Shown here: positions 20,545 to 29,620 of the stretch, piece by piece | Layout of the letters: the number at the start of each line of letters is the position of its first letter | How positions within the stretch are numbered: position 1 is the stretch's first letter | Source: Ophiothrix spiculata | Lineage: Eukaryota > Echinodermata > Ophiuroidea > Amphilepidida > Ophiotrichidae | Length of the DNA stretch: 29,743 bases | Assembly: GCA_000969725.1 (NCBI GenBank) | Contig: JXSR01S016096.1 | Direction: 5' to 3' (one strand) | Translations under genes and position numbers: made by a program | The notes under the pieces: model-generated | Databases searched by the model: none | What the model was told of the DNA's origin: nothing | The model's input: only the letters and a program-made list of their open reading frames with translations

Positions 20545-20884
20545 TGAGCTTATATGTGATTAGTTGAATACACAATTGCAAATTTGCGCTGAAGCTTTAT
20601 TTGTTCCGTTGACAAGGTATACCAGATTCTTCTCCCATAATAATAATAAACTCCCTGGCTCAACTGATCATACGTGTTAACAGAATAGGGGTGCGTAAAC
20701 ATACAAAATCAGACTGATTTCTCTCGGTTGCAAAACGCAAATAACGGCAGGGTTGCTTGTGATAACAACCTTCTGCAAATGGTCGGCAGGTCGGCATGTT
20801 TTCCCTTATTTTTGTTTTAGACGGATATATGGTATCAAATTTGGAGTCTGACTTTTTTCCCCATTAACTTAACGTGTGGTAAAA

Positions 20885-20975
20885 CTGTCCACCTCGTTTG
20901 CTTGGAACCAAAACACACGTGTTGGGTGATTTACATAAATTATATCGTCACCGGCGTATAGATAATGGATTGAAC
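20885..20975 (+). repeat. Inverted partner of the LEPxHTCW stretch
   Basis: GCTTGGAACCAAAACACACG through CACCGGCGTATA here resembles the complement of 19965-20060. Two copies in opposite orientation about 0.9 kb apart suggest either a diverged inverted-repeat element or two copies of one fragment. Confidence 0.45.
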
Positions 20976-21339
20976 ATCGTGACCTTAGAATAAAAAGTGC
21001 ATAACGATTGAATGTACATTAATCGTCTTCATGATGATGCGGTTAAATAGAGATAATAATAAGAAATATTGAAAACACCGTGTCAAAACTTTTATCATTT
21101 TTAGTCACTAGAATAAGCGTATCGCTGCAACGGATTTACGATTTTAAAAATTCGAACGGTTTTGGAAAGCTAGACGCTAGTTCTTTCCAAATCCATTGAA
21201 ATACTTAGTAAGCTTCAACTTTGCACCTGGAGTGTCTACTTGGTGCTTTTGGAACAATTGAAAACAGTAAAGCTTTAAAAAACATTTAAAATTTAATTTC
21301 ATTCTCGATACGTACGTTTTCAGGAAGAATTGTATTAAA
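20976..21339. other. Nothing recognised
   Basis: No frame, repeat arm or RNA-like structure supported. Confidence 0.5.
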
Positions 21340-21354
21340 CGGTCTTTGACAGTG

Positions 21355-21534
21355 CCGGTGTAATAAAATGCAGCGTCCGTGTGACTGAGTTTCCTAGCTT
21401 GTATTTAGTTGTACAGAACGTACTTATAAATGTGCGATCAATAAATCATTGATTGCGACTTATTCCGTGTAATTCAATTAGACCTAGACTCCTGGTTATA
21501 GGCATGTAGGAGACACTCAGTCTCATTACACTGG
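21355..21534. mobile_element. 172-base insertion in copy G, TGTAAT ends
   Basis: Copy D reads CAGTGCCGGCTCAC without a break; in G, CCGG (21355-21358) is followed by 21359-21530 and then CTGG (21531-21534). The insert starts TGTAAT and ends ATTACA, so it has at least a 6-base inverted end and a probable 4-base target duplication (CCGG/CTGG). Class unknown. Confidence 0.6.
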
Positions 21535-21728
21535 CTCACTTCATACTCGAACATTCGACTCCAAAGAGTCACTTTTAACATAAGGTCTCTAACATTTCTG
21601 ATGCTCGAGTTTCATTCACAATAGTATACTAAAAGCATGACTTGTCGATGGCCTCCATGTTTATCACATGGTGTTTGTACACATAAACATCTTGAACATG
21701 ATTGTAATCCAAGTAGGAGACATTGTTT

Positions 21729-21890
21729 ACTTACCAATATAATTTTTCGTAAATGATTCGCCTTTTCCCTTGAATGGGGAAAGCAAAGACTTTTAAGTGG
21801 CACTTGTTTAACATCATCCCAAGGCATCACCCAATCAAAGTTAGTTAAAAAAGAAATCAGTATATTAAATGCAGAACGTGGGTAGAACAT
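21729..21890 (-). pseudogene. Exon-like remnant with GTAAGT donor, copy G (longest)
   Basis: On the minus strand the frame from 21890 contains FDWVMPWDDVKQVPLKSLCF, then PHSREKANHLRKIIL, and meets GTAAGT at 21729-21734 in phase 0. The frame reads on past the donor, so an open frame alone does not prove an exon. The evidence is the shared motif in D and F plus the donor in D and G. The matching terminal exon is not found to the left of this copy. Family unknown. Confidence 0.33.
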
Positions 21891-21991
21891 GTGATATCAG
21901 TGTCTACAACTTCTAGGTAGGTCGACTTAAGGCTACGGTCCCTAAATACGTCTCGCTCGACTGAATGTCATGTTTACTGCAAGTTTTTCCC

Positions 21992-22621
21992 TATACTCTT
22001 AGAAAGGAAGGATCAAATATGAGACAAAAAAGATCAATTTTGATCCTTTTTAGGTATCAAATATGAGCTTACCTTTTAAGGATCAAAGTGATCCAAAAAT
22101 AAGGATCACAATTCTTGATCCGAAAAAAGGATCAAATATTTCTTATAAAAAAGATCTGCCTAAAAACATCACACTGAAGTGACCCTAGCAGGGTTTGAAT
22201 CTACGCCGCATGTACATCATGTAATTACGAGACCAACGCTCTGACCATTCGGCCACGGGACACTCAGCTCAGTGGTGAAATCATCGTATTTATACCATTG
22301 TATACATTCCCGGCTAGTGGGGGATATAGGGTGTACTCAAATATGAAACAAAAGATCACGTTAGATCCAAACGCGGTATCAAATATGAGCTCATCCTTTC
22401 TGTATCAAAGTAATCCAGAAATACGGATCAAAACTTTGATATTGTAAACAAAAAGGATCTAAATAAAATGATCCTAAAACCGGATCAAAAATGATCCTGG
22501 TGAATTTGATCCATTTGTATATATTGATCCGAAATAGGATCAAAAGTGATCCTTAAAGGATCAAAATAAAATGATCCGGGAAACTACTCGTATATTTGAT
22601 CCCGGCCTTCTAAAGAGTGTA
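21992..22621. mobile_element. 626-base MITE with GATC motif array, TA target duplication
   Basis: TA at 21992-21993 and 22620-22621. The empty sequence CCTACTTAC in the sister TTAA element shows that TA was duplicated. Ends are inverted: left TACTCTTAGAAAGGAAGG, right complement CACTCTTTAGAAGGCCGG, both running into GATCAAATAT. The interior is filled with GGATCA and TGATCC words in both orientations. Two similar halves (22000-22160 and 22345-22600) flank a tRNA-like insert. Confidence 0.85.
22181..22262 (-). other. tRNA-like sequence (SINE-like or pseudo-tRNA)
   Basis: On the minus strand, box A TGGCCGAATGG (22245-22255) and box B AGATTCAAACC (22192-22202) are spaced 42 bases apart, a little long. 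A CTCGTAA anticodon-loop-like word (CGT) follows the D arm. The T arm pairs at four of five positions and the acceptor stem is poor. It shares TGGCCGA and GGTCTCGTAAT with the tRNA-like head at 25642, which suggests a common origin from a tRNA-Thr-type sequence. Not a functional tRNA as read. Confidence 0.6.
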
Positions 22622-23137
22622 CTTACACCTATCAGAATATCATAATTTTTGGCGAACATATTAAATAGAGTCTCTAGTTAATATATGGAAATTTACTAGT
22701 AATTTCACGTCCATTATCAAGGTCAAAATGACGCCTAAAGACTACTTCGAAAAAGTTGACCCTTTTTCCCCGAAACCTCATAATTTCATTTGACTGGTTT
22801 CAAATTTTGACACATTGTAGGCTTGATACTTCTTATTGAATTACAAATAATATTTTATAAATATGCTGAGTTGATTTTGAATAATAATGTAACAAACCCG
22901 CGTTGTTTTGCCCGAAAATCCGGACGTGAATTACGACTCTGAGTTCGCCCTGTTTGAGCTGTGAATTGCCTGTTTTAAGTATCTACATTATCTACATTTT
23001 ATCTGATATACGCATTCGCATAAATTACTTACTTAGCATTCCAATGAGGCAAAAATTGCAATTTTTATGTAAACAAAAGAAAAATACGGCATTCTAATGT
23101 GTATGTTTTAGATTTTGGTTCACGATCTCAACGCTAC

Positions 23138-23222
23138 CTTGATAGCTCAGCAGTAAATCCCTCGCTTTGTAATGCATGACTAACCTTTGCCATAATCCAT
23201 GGTTCGAGTCCCCGCAAAGGCA
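23138..23222 (+). other. tRNA-like sequence, decayed
   Basis: Box A TAGCTCAGCAG (23143-23153) and a perfect box B GGTTCGAGTCC (23201-23211) are present, but the spacing is about 15 bases too long and the T stem is broken. Probably an old tRNA-derived element inside the second TTAA element. The minus-strand frame at 23094-23312 is only a shadow of it. Confidence 0.5.
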
Positions 23223-23575
23223 ATGGAAACTATTTATCTTTTCATGATTAAAAATATAGTTTGGATTCACATTTTCCTGAGCAAATGGATTCCCTTTACC
23301 CTTAAAGGACAAAATTACACAAAGTAATTTAGTCTGCTGGCGAGAATTTTAAAGTAAATTCTTAATAGGCCTATCGTATACGATGTACTTTCGTGAAATG
23401 GTTTGAATTTAGTAATTTTAGATTTGCAGTTCATTTGATATTCTTAAATCAAAAATGTGAACACGAAGACGCCATTTTGAACATCTACATGCAAACGGAA
23501 TTATTTTTATCGGTTTATGTATATGTATAATCTAGAGATTCTACTCCTCGTGTATACCGATCTAAGGCAAAAAAT

Positions 23576-24929
23576 AAGTTATTCGTATTTGTGTGTGCTG
23601 CATTAGTTTCAAGGGCAAGAAATTTTCTTCTTAGAATAAAATTTGCTCTTAATGGGAGTCATAATACAGTGGAACAGGGCTTATTTTTCCTAACCTACTG
23701 GTCAATCCTAAAATATCAATTACTCATATGTATTTCATTGAAACCCCTTTTCTTGCATAATATTTTCAACATTACACTTAGAGAGTGTAAATTATGTTTA
23801 AAATTTAATTTTGAATACACCATTTGCATTTAATAAGGATATTTGAAACCAAGAACAGGAAAATCTATAAATACATATATTTTTTACAATATTGTTAATT
23901 TGGAAATTTTGTATTCAAACATTAACTACATGGTGACCATTTCTGTTAGACGGATTTTAATTATTTTGCGTGCTTCTCCTTTTTTACCCAAAATGTGCAA
24001 AGATCACCATTTTTTGATAGAGAAAAACATGTTTTATGTTAGACGGATTTTTGAAATACTTCATAGTTTTGAAGTTACAACGTAATTATTGTTTTATTGT
24101 GTTTTGACTCGTAAACCATTTTGACGTTTTGGTAATTTGATAAAAAATTCAAGGTCAAGCACCAAAATTTCATCATAAATGTCTGTAACTATGGTTATAG
24201 ATAACATCTGTAACATTTTGTCTGAAATTAAAACATCATATCACTTATAAATTATTAATATTTCTTAATTATGGACCAATTTTAAAGGCACCAGTATAAT
24301 TATGTTAGCAATTTGCAGCTTATTTTCCAGGCCATTATTTACTCCATTGCTCAAAATACCATTCATACACGCATTACAGGAAATCACTAGTGTGTGTTTA
24401 AAGAACTTAATCATTCAGTTAGCACATTCTATAAAAGCACAAGTGATTGGCTTAGTACTTTGGCGTTTTTGCGGCCTTTACAACCGCATATCCTATCGGT
24501 AGTTAGATTTTAATATGTACCCTTTATGCAGCTTCCCATATCCTGGGTGGGGCAGACAATGATGGACAAATCTGGTGACAGTTAAATTCGATTCTAATAT
24601 TATTTTCCTGTTTGTGTGATCTCTGTGAGTAATATATAAATTTTACGTGAAAATTGTGACATTTGTATTATTGAATATAAAGATATCTCGACGATGCTAT
24701 CAAAAACTCTTGGTATAGTCCCATGATTAAGATGTTGTGTTTACTAGGAGAAGTAACATAGTCTTATATGAATAAAAATGGTGCAATATTTGTAACGGCT
24801 GTTAAGACAACTTACTTTAAATTATTAATAATTTGCCTTTCAGCTCAAAACAACCGTTACAGCCGTAAAGTCGTAAACTTCATTTACACTAGAGGTGAAA
24901 ATACATTCAATTGTCGGAATTAAGTAAAA
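23576..24929. other. Mostly unassigned AT-rich stretch
   Basis: Two adjacent plus-strand frames (23591-23833, 23843-24085) are rich in I, F, L and K and have no recognised motif. TTAGACGGATTTT occurs twice (23947 and 24039). A diverged inverted pair, TTTGTAACGGCTGTT (24790) and a near-complement at 24850, may mark a small decayed element. Nothing else supported. Confidence 0.45.
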
Positions 24930-25253
24930 TTGTTTTTTTGCGATTTTTTTTATAAAAATCATTCTCTGCGGAAACTTGAAGGATAATGGACTCACATGGG
25001 TAGAGTAAAAAAAGTAAAGCAATTGACCACGCTTGCAAAACAGACATTGAATAATTCGTGTTATAACCCTCGTCTTCCTAAGGAGATTACAACCCCCACT
25101 AGCGGATGATCGCCGATTGCACAAAAACGCAAACAAAGCGACCTGAGCATTTAGGTAATTGCTTCAACATTCTTTGCAATTTTTTTGACCAAAAAACAAA
25201 AACCGGGGTATCACCTAAGGTTGGGTTATGGTAGGCCATGAAAGTCCGAGGAT

Positions 25254-25254
<1 letters not shown>

Positions 25255-25321
<67 letters not shown>

Positions 25322-25331
25322 TTTTGGGGGG
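25255..25331. repeat. (GT)n-(G)n-(GT)n microsatellite
   Basis: Short GT run, about 17 G, then about 17 GT repeats followed by T and G runs. The same place in R2 copies 1 and 2 has only short G runs after AGTG, so the expansion is specific to this copy. Confidence 0.95.
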
Positions 25332-25558
25332 AGGTGCCACCTCGAACAATTTTAAATCGCCATTTTGAAGAAAAAAAATATTTGCATGGTATAAACTTGA
25401 AAGTTACTGGACATGTTAGCATTGTCGTTTCCTTTATTTATATACACACACAAAAAAAATGACACAATTTCGAAATATAGGACTTATATTATAACGATTT
25501 CTTAGACAAAGTAACCATTTGTGCCAAAAATCCAAATTTTCAGTCCGGAAATACTTTG

Positions 25559-25578
25559 TGACGTCATAATTACGTAAC
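25559..25578. promoter_or_regulatory. CRE + TTACGTAA composite site, R2 copy 3
   Basis: Third identical copy of the 20-base block. Confidence 0.45.
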
Positions 25579-25641
25579 ATCTAAACCGATTTTCATGATC
25601 TTGAATTCAATTAAAAGAGGAGATCCTCCCCTTTATAGAGG

Positions 25642-25895
25642 GGAGCGTGGCCGAGCGGTTAGAGCACGGGTCTCGTAATACAGAGGTTGCGGGTTCGAGC
25701 CCCGGGCCAGGCGGTTTACGTCTCCTTGTTTCCTTGGGCAAGAAACTTTACTCTAATTGCTCCGTGGTTCGGATAGTCACGTTAAGCCGTTGGTCCCCTG
25801 TGCGAATGCTCCTTCTTGGGGCGCTGCATACAGTGTATATACCTGGTGAGTCTGGTGGTGAGTCTATACTATTTGGTACCACCCAATATAACTTA
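25642..25895 (+). mobile_element. tRNA-headed SINE inserted in R2 copy 3
   Basis: The head (25642-25716) has box A TGGCCGAGCGG (25648-25658) and box B GGTTCGAGCCC (25692-25702) at normal spacing, a TCTCGTAAT loop word, and a T stem with four of five pairs. The body continues with CCTTGGGCAAGAAACTTTAC and a GGTGAGTCTGGTGGTGAGTC repeat. CCTTGGGCAAG-type body sequence is familiar from several deuterostome and other marine SINE families, but I cannot name this one. The 3' end is approximate. The plus-strand frame at 25647-25898 is just the SINE translated. Confidence 0.75.
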
Positions 25896-26089
25896 TAACT
25901 TTGGTTGTTTAAATTTCAAAACCAGGAGGGAGGTGGTAAGCACCCCTCTGCAAGACGTGTTACAAAAATGGCTCAGGAAGAAGCGGGTTAAAAGCTAGAA
26001 ATAAAGTCTATGACCCTTTTGTACCCGCCTAGGGGAAACACACCTAGAAACGTTACATTTGATATTGCTAAGGGCAACTAGAAGTTAGT

Positions 26090-26654
26090 AGTCTGAACGC
26101 TTTTGTGAGATTTGGGCCCGAAATTATGCTCCTGGAGCAGCTGCTCCCGGAGCAGCTGCTCTGGGAGCAGTATCTAATACATGCTCCGGGAGCATGTTTA
26201 AATATTGTCTTGCAGAATGGCATTGATAAAGAAGCCAGTAACTGCTCCCGGAGCAGCTGCTCTGGGAGCAGTATCTAATACATGCTCCGGGAGCATGTTT
26301 AAATATTGTCTTGCAGAATGGCATTGATAAAGAAGCCAGTAACTAGATGTATCCAATACATGCTCCCAGAGCATGTTTAAATGTTGTCTTGTAAAATTGC
26401 ATTGATAAAGAAGCAAATGATAACTAGACGTCTCTAATACATGCTCTGGGAGCATGTTTAGAGGTTGTCTTGCAAAATGGCATTGATTAAAGAAGCAACT
26501 AACTAGATATATAAAGAAGCAAGTAACTAGATATATCTAAAACATGCTCCGGGAGCATGTTTGCTCCCGGAGCATGCTCCTGGAGCAGCTGCCCCGGGAG
26601 CAGCTGCTCCAGGAGCATAATTTCGGGCCCAAATCTCACAAAAGCAGTCTGAAC
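26090..26654. mobile_element. 547-base DNA element with 9-base target duplication and palindrome array
   Basis: AGTCTGAAC at 26090-26098 and 26646-26654 flanks 26099-26645. The ends are inverted for 62 bases with one mismatch, starting GCTTTTGTGAGATTTGGGCC and ending in repeated CAGCTGCTCC-type palindromes. A 9-base duplication with long inverted ends fits Mutator-like elements; Merlin-type elements are an alternative. No transposase. The near-identity of the arms suggests a young insertion. Minus-strand frames across it (26124-26324, 26198-26455, 26499-26720) are translations of the repeats. Confidence 0.88.
26168..26560 (+). repeat. Tandem array of units centred on CATGCTCC palindromes
   Basis: Five 17-base palindromes of the form CATGCTCC-N-GGAGCATG lie at 26180, 26281, 26359, 26440 and 26543, the third with one mismatch. 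Each of the first four is followed by GTTTAAATATTGTCTTGC or close variants and a CATTGATAAAGAAGC stretch. Spacing is 101, 78, 81 and 103 bases; the longer first unit includes an extra CTGCTCCCGGAGCAG block. Confidence 0.9.
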
Positions 26655-26828
26655 CAGGCGGCGGCGGACACGATTTATAGAAGATCCTAGATTTAGGGAT
26701 GAGGGATTTCCAAAACGCAAATTTAGGGAACGATCTACATGTATTTCTATTGGGTCACGTGACTCACGTTTTGAAGAAAATAATTACAAAGATCATATTT
26801 TTACCTCTCCTCAAAAAACTACAAAAGT

Positions 26829-27052
26829 GTTCTTATCGTAATTAGCATAATTATGTTATCCTAAATCCGCTGGGGTTCACGCGTGAACCCCACTTTTTAT
26901 ATATGTTATCATATTTTTTACCGATTAGCAATATAATTTTAGCGGCAATCCCACACGATCCCGGAAGTTGTATTTTCCCACGATGTTTCTTATAGAGGCG
27001 GTATAGGACATGAGTCACATCGACGCAGCCGGGGATCGTATACGATAAGAAC
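26829..27052. other. Possible short element bounded by a 12-base inverted repeat
   Basis: GTTCTTATCGTA (26829-26840) and its exact complement (27041-27052) bracket 200 bases. A perfect 22-base palindrome lies near the left arm. Arms do not extend and no target duplication is visible, so it is only suggestive. The minus-strand frame at 26851-27081 has no recognised motif. Confidence 0.3.
26871..26892. other. Perfect 22-base palindrome
   Basis: TGGGGTTCACG and its exact complement with no loop. It could extrude as a cruciform or bind a dimer; neither is shown. Confidence 0.7.
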
Positions 27053-27117
27053 GGCAACCATGCAATAGTTGCCACGACCACCCTCCTCTGGTCTGAACAG
27101 GTAGCAACTCAATATTA

Positions 27118-27337
27118 GGGGCGCACCATTTGATTTTCAGGGGCGGGGTATGGAAGTTGGGATCGAGTAAAGTTTTTTTTTTTAGGCGAATATTTTAATT
27201 GCGTTTTTTATGTTTTTCTTTACCTTGAAGTAGTTAGGTAAAGTTTTTTTTTCTTACTCATCTTTGGTCAAGATTGTTTTCATCGCCTTTTTTCTTCAAA
27301 AAACTTCCATGCCCCCCTGAGAATTAAATGGACCAGT
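27118..27337. mobile_element. Short MITE with T-rich interior
   Basis: Inverted arms at 27126-27158 and 27302-27331: CCATTTGATTTTCAGGGG through TATGGAAGTT against AACTTCCATGCCCCCCTGAG through AAATGG. The interior has long T runs. GCACCATTTGATTTTCAGGG-type ends with T-rich middles are, from memory, a widespread MITE in marine invertebrates. The target duplication was not resolved. Confidence 0.7.
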
Positions 27338-28075
27338 TTTTGTCGATTGATACCTCAACGCGGGAAGTATGTTCACATAATAAACAGAACTGTGGTTCCT
27401 CAACTTGCTTGCCAATATGGTGTCCTGCTCCATATCTGATTATGAATATCTCCCTGTTCTGAGAAGGAATAGATTTAGTAGTCTGCAAGTTAATGCTTTT
27501 TGTAGATCATAGGAAATTACAAAAGCAAAGACAGAATATTAGAATTTGGTGAAGTTGTATTCATTAAACTCTACAAACATTGGTAAGTTTGCATATTACA
27601 AGTATTTGATTATTTGAAACCATGTTTGCATTAATTTTCAATTACGTCATCGCACAAAGCAATGAAGCATGATGAAACCTTCGGAAGAAGTAGAAGACTA
27701 AGACACAAATATAGTTGAAACTAGGTATAAATCATTCGTGGACACCCTGTATTTAGTGACTTGGATAAAAGGGAACAGTATTAAGGGTAAATAACGACGA
27801 CCCATTCATAATAACATATTTGACAAGTTTAACATGATAGCAATAAGACGAGAATCCAAAAATAGTAAAAAATTGAACAGATTTGTTTTTAGCCCAATTT
27901 ACGAAAACATTGTCAGCTGTGTCTCCATTTAGTTTACCGTTTCTTGGAAACAGCAACTATAAATTGATTGACAATCGCGAAATACTAAACCGTGACCTCT
28001 GCTTTGTATAGATGAGCAGATCAGAAAGGACACTAATCCGAGGGAGACACTCCTTAACTCATCATTATGACAAAT
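27338..28075. other. Nothing recognised
   Basis: No repeat partner, inverted arm or supported coding frame; the minus-strand frame at 27753-27956 has no motif. Confidence 0.5.
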
Positions 28076-28230
28076 ATGTATTCAGCTATATTGACACCCG
28101 TTTTCAAATATATTTTACAATACTAAAATGTATTCAGCTATAATATTGACACCCGTTTCCATATATCTTCTACAATACAAACATGTATTCAGCTATATTG
28201 ACACCCGTTTTCAAATATCTTTTCAAAAAT
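28076..28230 (+). repeat. Minisatellite, three units of 52-55 bases
   Basis: ATGTATTCAGCTATATTGAC followed by ACCCGTTTYC starts at 28076, 28128 and 28183, with small indels between units. Found nowhere else in the window. Confidence 0.9.
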
Positions 28231-28439
28231 ACACACGACGTGGCTGTGAGCCATCCCTGAGTACATTTCTATAGTACATTCATAAGCTGCACATTTGGAA
28301 TATATACAATTCTAGTACATTTCTAGTACAAAGGTCTTCATTTTGCACTAGATCTGAATAACAAAAGATAAACTGCGCTCTTCTTATTTTGAAAGGTTCT
28401 CATTTTTTGGGGATTAATTTTGTGAAATACTCAAAATAT

Positions 28440-29620
28440 GAACCATTCTTTTTTTTTAATTCTAAGAATGCAGAATGAATGTCACTTTGAGTACCCCATA
28501 CATCATCTGTAAAGGTTTCAATTTTATATGTTTTTCATCCAAAACATTCACTTACTGTCTATCACACGTCTTCATTATTCTGCTTCTTCTCATTTTCTGA
28601 ATCAAATTTCATAAAATTTTTTGAAGACACCTATTTCGTGAAAAAGTCTATATCATATAGCAAATTAAAGAAAAATGTAGGACGATGTCAGAAAAAAGGA
28701 CAATTTACTGCAAGATAGGTCAATTGCATTTACAATAATATTGGAATGGTCATTGTAAAACTCTGTTTTTTAAATATTTAATATGAACGCTCATATGATG
28801 ACAGGAACAGGAAATAATTCATTCACTTCTTTCTAATATATTTGTACTTAGATACCTGGTCGAGTGCAATGGAAAATGAAAAACAAAAAACAAAAAGCAG
28901 TTTGCCGATGAGTAAAAATTATGAACGCCTGTTAACCAAACAAATAACAAGAATCTTAGTATGTGATGGCTCACTCCGAAAAGGGGCACTTTGCGACAGA
29001 GTACGTTGCAAGAAACTGGTTAAAAATAGCTAGCAAAAATAAAGTAAATAATAAGAAATTTCGGCAGATTTTCTGTTGGAAAATTTGATCAACTTGTTAA
29101 ATTTCAACAAAAAGGTGTCATTTTAAAGATTACAAAATGCTGCAACAGATGAAATGATAAAATCAAAATTGAAATAATCTGCAAGTCTCCCTTCCGGGGT
29201 GAACCATCACATATGAGTGAATTATATGTATTCTATTTTGATTCATTCTGATTGATTGCATGAAATCCTCATAAAAAACACACCAGTAGATATATATGAG
29301 ATCATACGATATACGTTAAAATGGCAAACCTGTGTCTAACTGGAATGAACGTTCATCGGATTAACTTAGTAAGCATTTTTGGTTGTTTATTTTAGAGCAT
29401 TGATTGCAACTCTCTTTGACAGTGCCGGCTCACGTCATACTGAAACATTCGACTCCAAAGTGTCACTTGTAACATTATTTCTCTTACATTTATGATGCTC
29501 GAGTTTCATTCAAGCACAATAACATACTAAAAGCATGACATTTTGATGTCTTTATGTTTATAACACCGTCATTTTTACACATAAACATCTTGAACATGGT
29601 TGTTATCCCAGTAGGAGACA
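28440..29620 (+). repeat. Duplicated segment, copy E
   Basis: Direct X module (28465-28760), Y part (28757-29340) and Z module (29380-29620), in the same order as copy D and closely similar to it. The match stops abruptly at about 29620, just before the place where D has the GTAAGT donor. The plus-strand frame at 28842-29033 is not preserved in D. Confidence 0.8.
28462..28506 (-). pseudogene. Terminal exon-like remnant in copy E (early stop)
   Basis: CCTTTACAG then MMYGVLKVTFILHS and TAG. Relative to copy D it has a changed residue, S to F, and a stop two codons early. The acceptor-like site is kept. Confidence 0.33.

Larger units (their letters stand above)
21340..21926 (+). repeat. Duplicated segment, copy G (Z region)
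   Basis: After a 172-base insert, 21535-21926 matches copy D 15120-15480 well, including ATGCTCGAGTTTCATTCA, the AAACATCTTGAACATG block and the exon-like stretch. It ends at GTCGACTTAA, where the second TTAA-flanked element is inserted; copy D continues with GTCGACTAAAG. Confidence 0.78.
21927..23575. mobile_element. Second Kolobok-like element, right end damaged
   Basis: TTAA (21927-21930) is followed by GGCTACGGTCCCTAAATACG and CGTCTCGCTCGACTGAA, matching the left end of 3838-6045. After the MITE at 21994-22619 the match resumes with ATAATTTTTGGCG and GAGTCTCTAGTTAATAT (22668). An inverted right part is visible near 23470-23570 (CTAGAGATTCTACTCCTCGT, AAGGCAAAAAATAAGTT), but the terminal GGGACC-type end and the second TTAA are missing, so the right edge is approximate. 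No transposase frame. Confidence 0.7.
24930..25990 (+). repeat. R2 repeat, copy 3 (interrupted)
   Basis: Matches copy 2 from AATCATTCTCTGCGG (24957), with additional sequence near 25105-25200, an expanded G/GT tract (25255-25331), the CRE block, and then a SINE-like insert. R2 resumes with GACGTGTTACAAAAATGG (25953), which matches copy 1 at 3613. Minus-strand frames across the GT tract are artefacts of low complexity. Confidence 0.75.

Noticed and set aside
25099..25462. Frames with HTHTHT or VCVCVC runs
   Set aside because: Translations of the GT/G microsatellite on each strand.
25642..25716. Functional tRNA-Thr gene
   Set aside because: Boxes A and B are good, but the stems are imperfect, there is no terminator-like T run directly after the head, and sequence continues into a SINE body.
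25647..25898. 83-codon frame starting MAERLEHGSRN
   Set aside because: It begins inside the tRNA-like head and follows the SINE body, so it is not a gene.
26124..26720. Minus-strand frames with repeated MLPEHVLDT words
   Set aside because: Translations of the palindromic tandem units in the 547-base element; the frame changes between units and the plus strand gives equally regular peptides.
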